Source: JACCZR01 sp035296565
GTDB lineage: Bacteria > Actinomycetota > Thermoleophilia > Solirubrobacterales > Thermoleophilaceae
Length of the DNA stretch: 8,059 nucleotides
NCBI GenBank assembly: GCA_035296565.1
Contig: DATHAQ010000004.1
Coordinates: 1-8,059 of the forward strand
Reading direction: 5' to 3'
The translations under genes and the position numbers were made by a program. Shown here piece after piece: positions 7,409 through 8,059 of this stretch (positions are counted from its first letter, which is position 1; each line of letters opens with the position of its first letter). Under the pieces are notes generated by a model. The model was not told the origin of the DNA and made no database searches. It saw only the letters and a program-made list of their open reading frames with translations.

Positions 7409-8059
7409 TCAGTCGGCCGCCGCCGCCTCGAGCTCGGGCTCACGCACCTCCTGCTCGCCCGGCGCGTCGGACCTCGACAGCGCCGAGGGCCACCAGATCC
7501 GCCGCCCGAGGTCGAAGGTCAGCGCGGGCACGAGGATCGACCGCACGATGAACGTGTCGAGCAGCACGCCGATGGCCACGGTGAAGCCGAGCTCGGTGAG
7601 GAACACCAGCGGCAGCACGGCCAGCACGGAGAAGGTGCCGGCCAGCACGATGCCCGCCGAGGTGATCACCCCCCCGGTCACGGCCAGACCGCGCAGCATC
7701 CCCGCGCGCGTGCCGTGGCGGACGGACTCCTCCCGCACGCGGGCCATCAGGAAGATGTTGTAGTCGATGCCCAGGGCGACCAGGAAGATGAAGACGAACA
7801 GCGGGTAGCCCGGGTCGAAGCCCGGGAACTCGAACAGCTGCGTCGAGAAGAAGGAGCCGACGCCCAGCGCCGCGGCGAAGGACAGGATCACCGTGCCCAT
7901 GAGCATCAGCGGCGCCACGACCGCACGCAGCAGGACCAGGGGGATGACCACGTTGCGGTCGCGGGCCGAGGCCCTGGCCAGGTCCAGGTTCTGGGCGCTC
8001 TGGCCGCCGACCACGGCGTCGGCGCCCTCGACGGCGTGGACGGCGTCGCGCAGCCGGTC
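7409..8059 (-). CDS. MMPL-family RND transporter, C-terminal part (5' partial)
   Basis: C-terminal 216 residues of an MMPL (mycobacterial membrane protein large) proton-driven transporter, which exports lipids or other hydrophobic compounds. The gene begins beyond the right edge; complete proteins are usually over 700 residues. The frame is open to base 8059, so GTG 8014 is not the start. Family motifs: VVGGQSAQNLDL, then RDRNVVIPLVLL before the helix bundle, LFVFIFLVALGIDYNIFLMARVREE carrying the Asp-Tyr pair of the proton relay (the Asp is residue 99 of this fragment), TGGVITSAGIVLAGTFSVLAVLPL, and GVLLDTFIVRSILVPAL, with an acidic tail after RIWWPS. The first helix after the periplasmic domain seems too short: only NVVIPLVLL precedes RAVVAPL, where relatives have about a dozen more hydrophobic residues. 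The substrate cannot be told from this part. It is convergent with the response regulator gene. Confidence 0.9.
   Translation of the reverse strand, partial: DRLRDAVHAVEGADAVVGGQSAQNLDLARASARDRNVVIPLVLLRAVVAPLMLMGTVILSFAAALGVGSFFSTQLFEFPGFDPGYPLFVFIFLVALGIDYNIFLMARVREESVRHGTRAGMLRGLAVTGGVITSAGIVLAGTFSVLAVLPLVFLTELGFTVAIGVLLDTFIVRSILVPALTFDLGRRIWWPSALSRSDAPGEQEVREPELEAAAAD

Overview
The window is strongly GC-rich, densely packed, and coded by real genes on both strands. Several traits suggest a high-GC Gram-positive actinobacterium, most likely of the Thermoleophilia/Solirubrobacterales type: a DnaE2-class mutasome polymerase, a GlnA2-like glutamine synthetase, an MMPL transporter, a cyclic-di-AMP riboswitch, TANNNT-type -10 boxes placed for leaderless GTG starts, and a cysteine-free DksA-like protein. 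The taxonomic call is inference from gene content and style, not a database match.

Layout from left to right. (1) 2-2704 (+): most of an error-prone DNA polymerase III alpha subunit (DnaE2/ImuC), lacking its N-terminus at the window edge. (2) 2714-3298 (-): a two-helix membrane protein of unknown function, convergent with dnaE2 across a large nested hairpin covering both stop codons. (3) 3338-4173 (+): a membrane-anchored class I cytochrome c followed 5 nt later by a DksA/TraR-like protein that has lost all four zinc-finger cysteines. The cytochrome gene diverges from the membrane-protein gene over only 39 bp, and each gene has a -10-like hexamer exactly 7 nt before its GTG. (4) 4211-4614 (+): a promoter, a ydaO-type cyclic-di-AMP riboswitch and a 78-residue, arginine-rich, tail-anchored-looking small protein. 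(5) 4682-5629 (+): a perfect inverted repeat, then a carboxymuconolactone decarboxylase/AhpD-fold protein without the CxxC cysteines, then an HxlR-family regulator 2 nt downstream. (6) 5636-7407 (+): promoter, type I-alpha glutamine synthetase, and a single-domain response regulator whose GTG overlaps the glutamine synthetase stop. (7) 7409-8059 (-): C-terminal part of an MMPL/RND transporter, convergent with the response regulator by 1 nt and apparently short in one transmembrane helix.

The genes form several independent small units rather than one pathway: SOS mutagenesis, respiration, cyclic-di-AMP signalling, a redox-style regulator/enzyme pair, and nitrogen assimilation coupled to a receiver protein. 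The main points for follow-up are the riboswitch controlling an unrecognised small membrane protein, possible base-pairing between its aptamer and the ribosome-binding site, the two families that have lost their signature cysteines, the arginine-to-alanine change at the feedback site of the glutamine synthetase, and the shortened helix in the MMPL transporter. I saw no CRISPR array, tRNA, rRNA, insertion sequence or phage gene.
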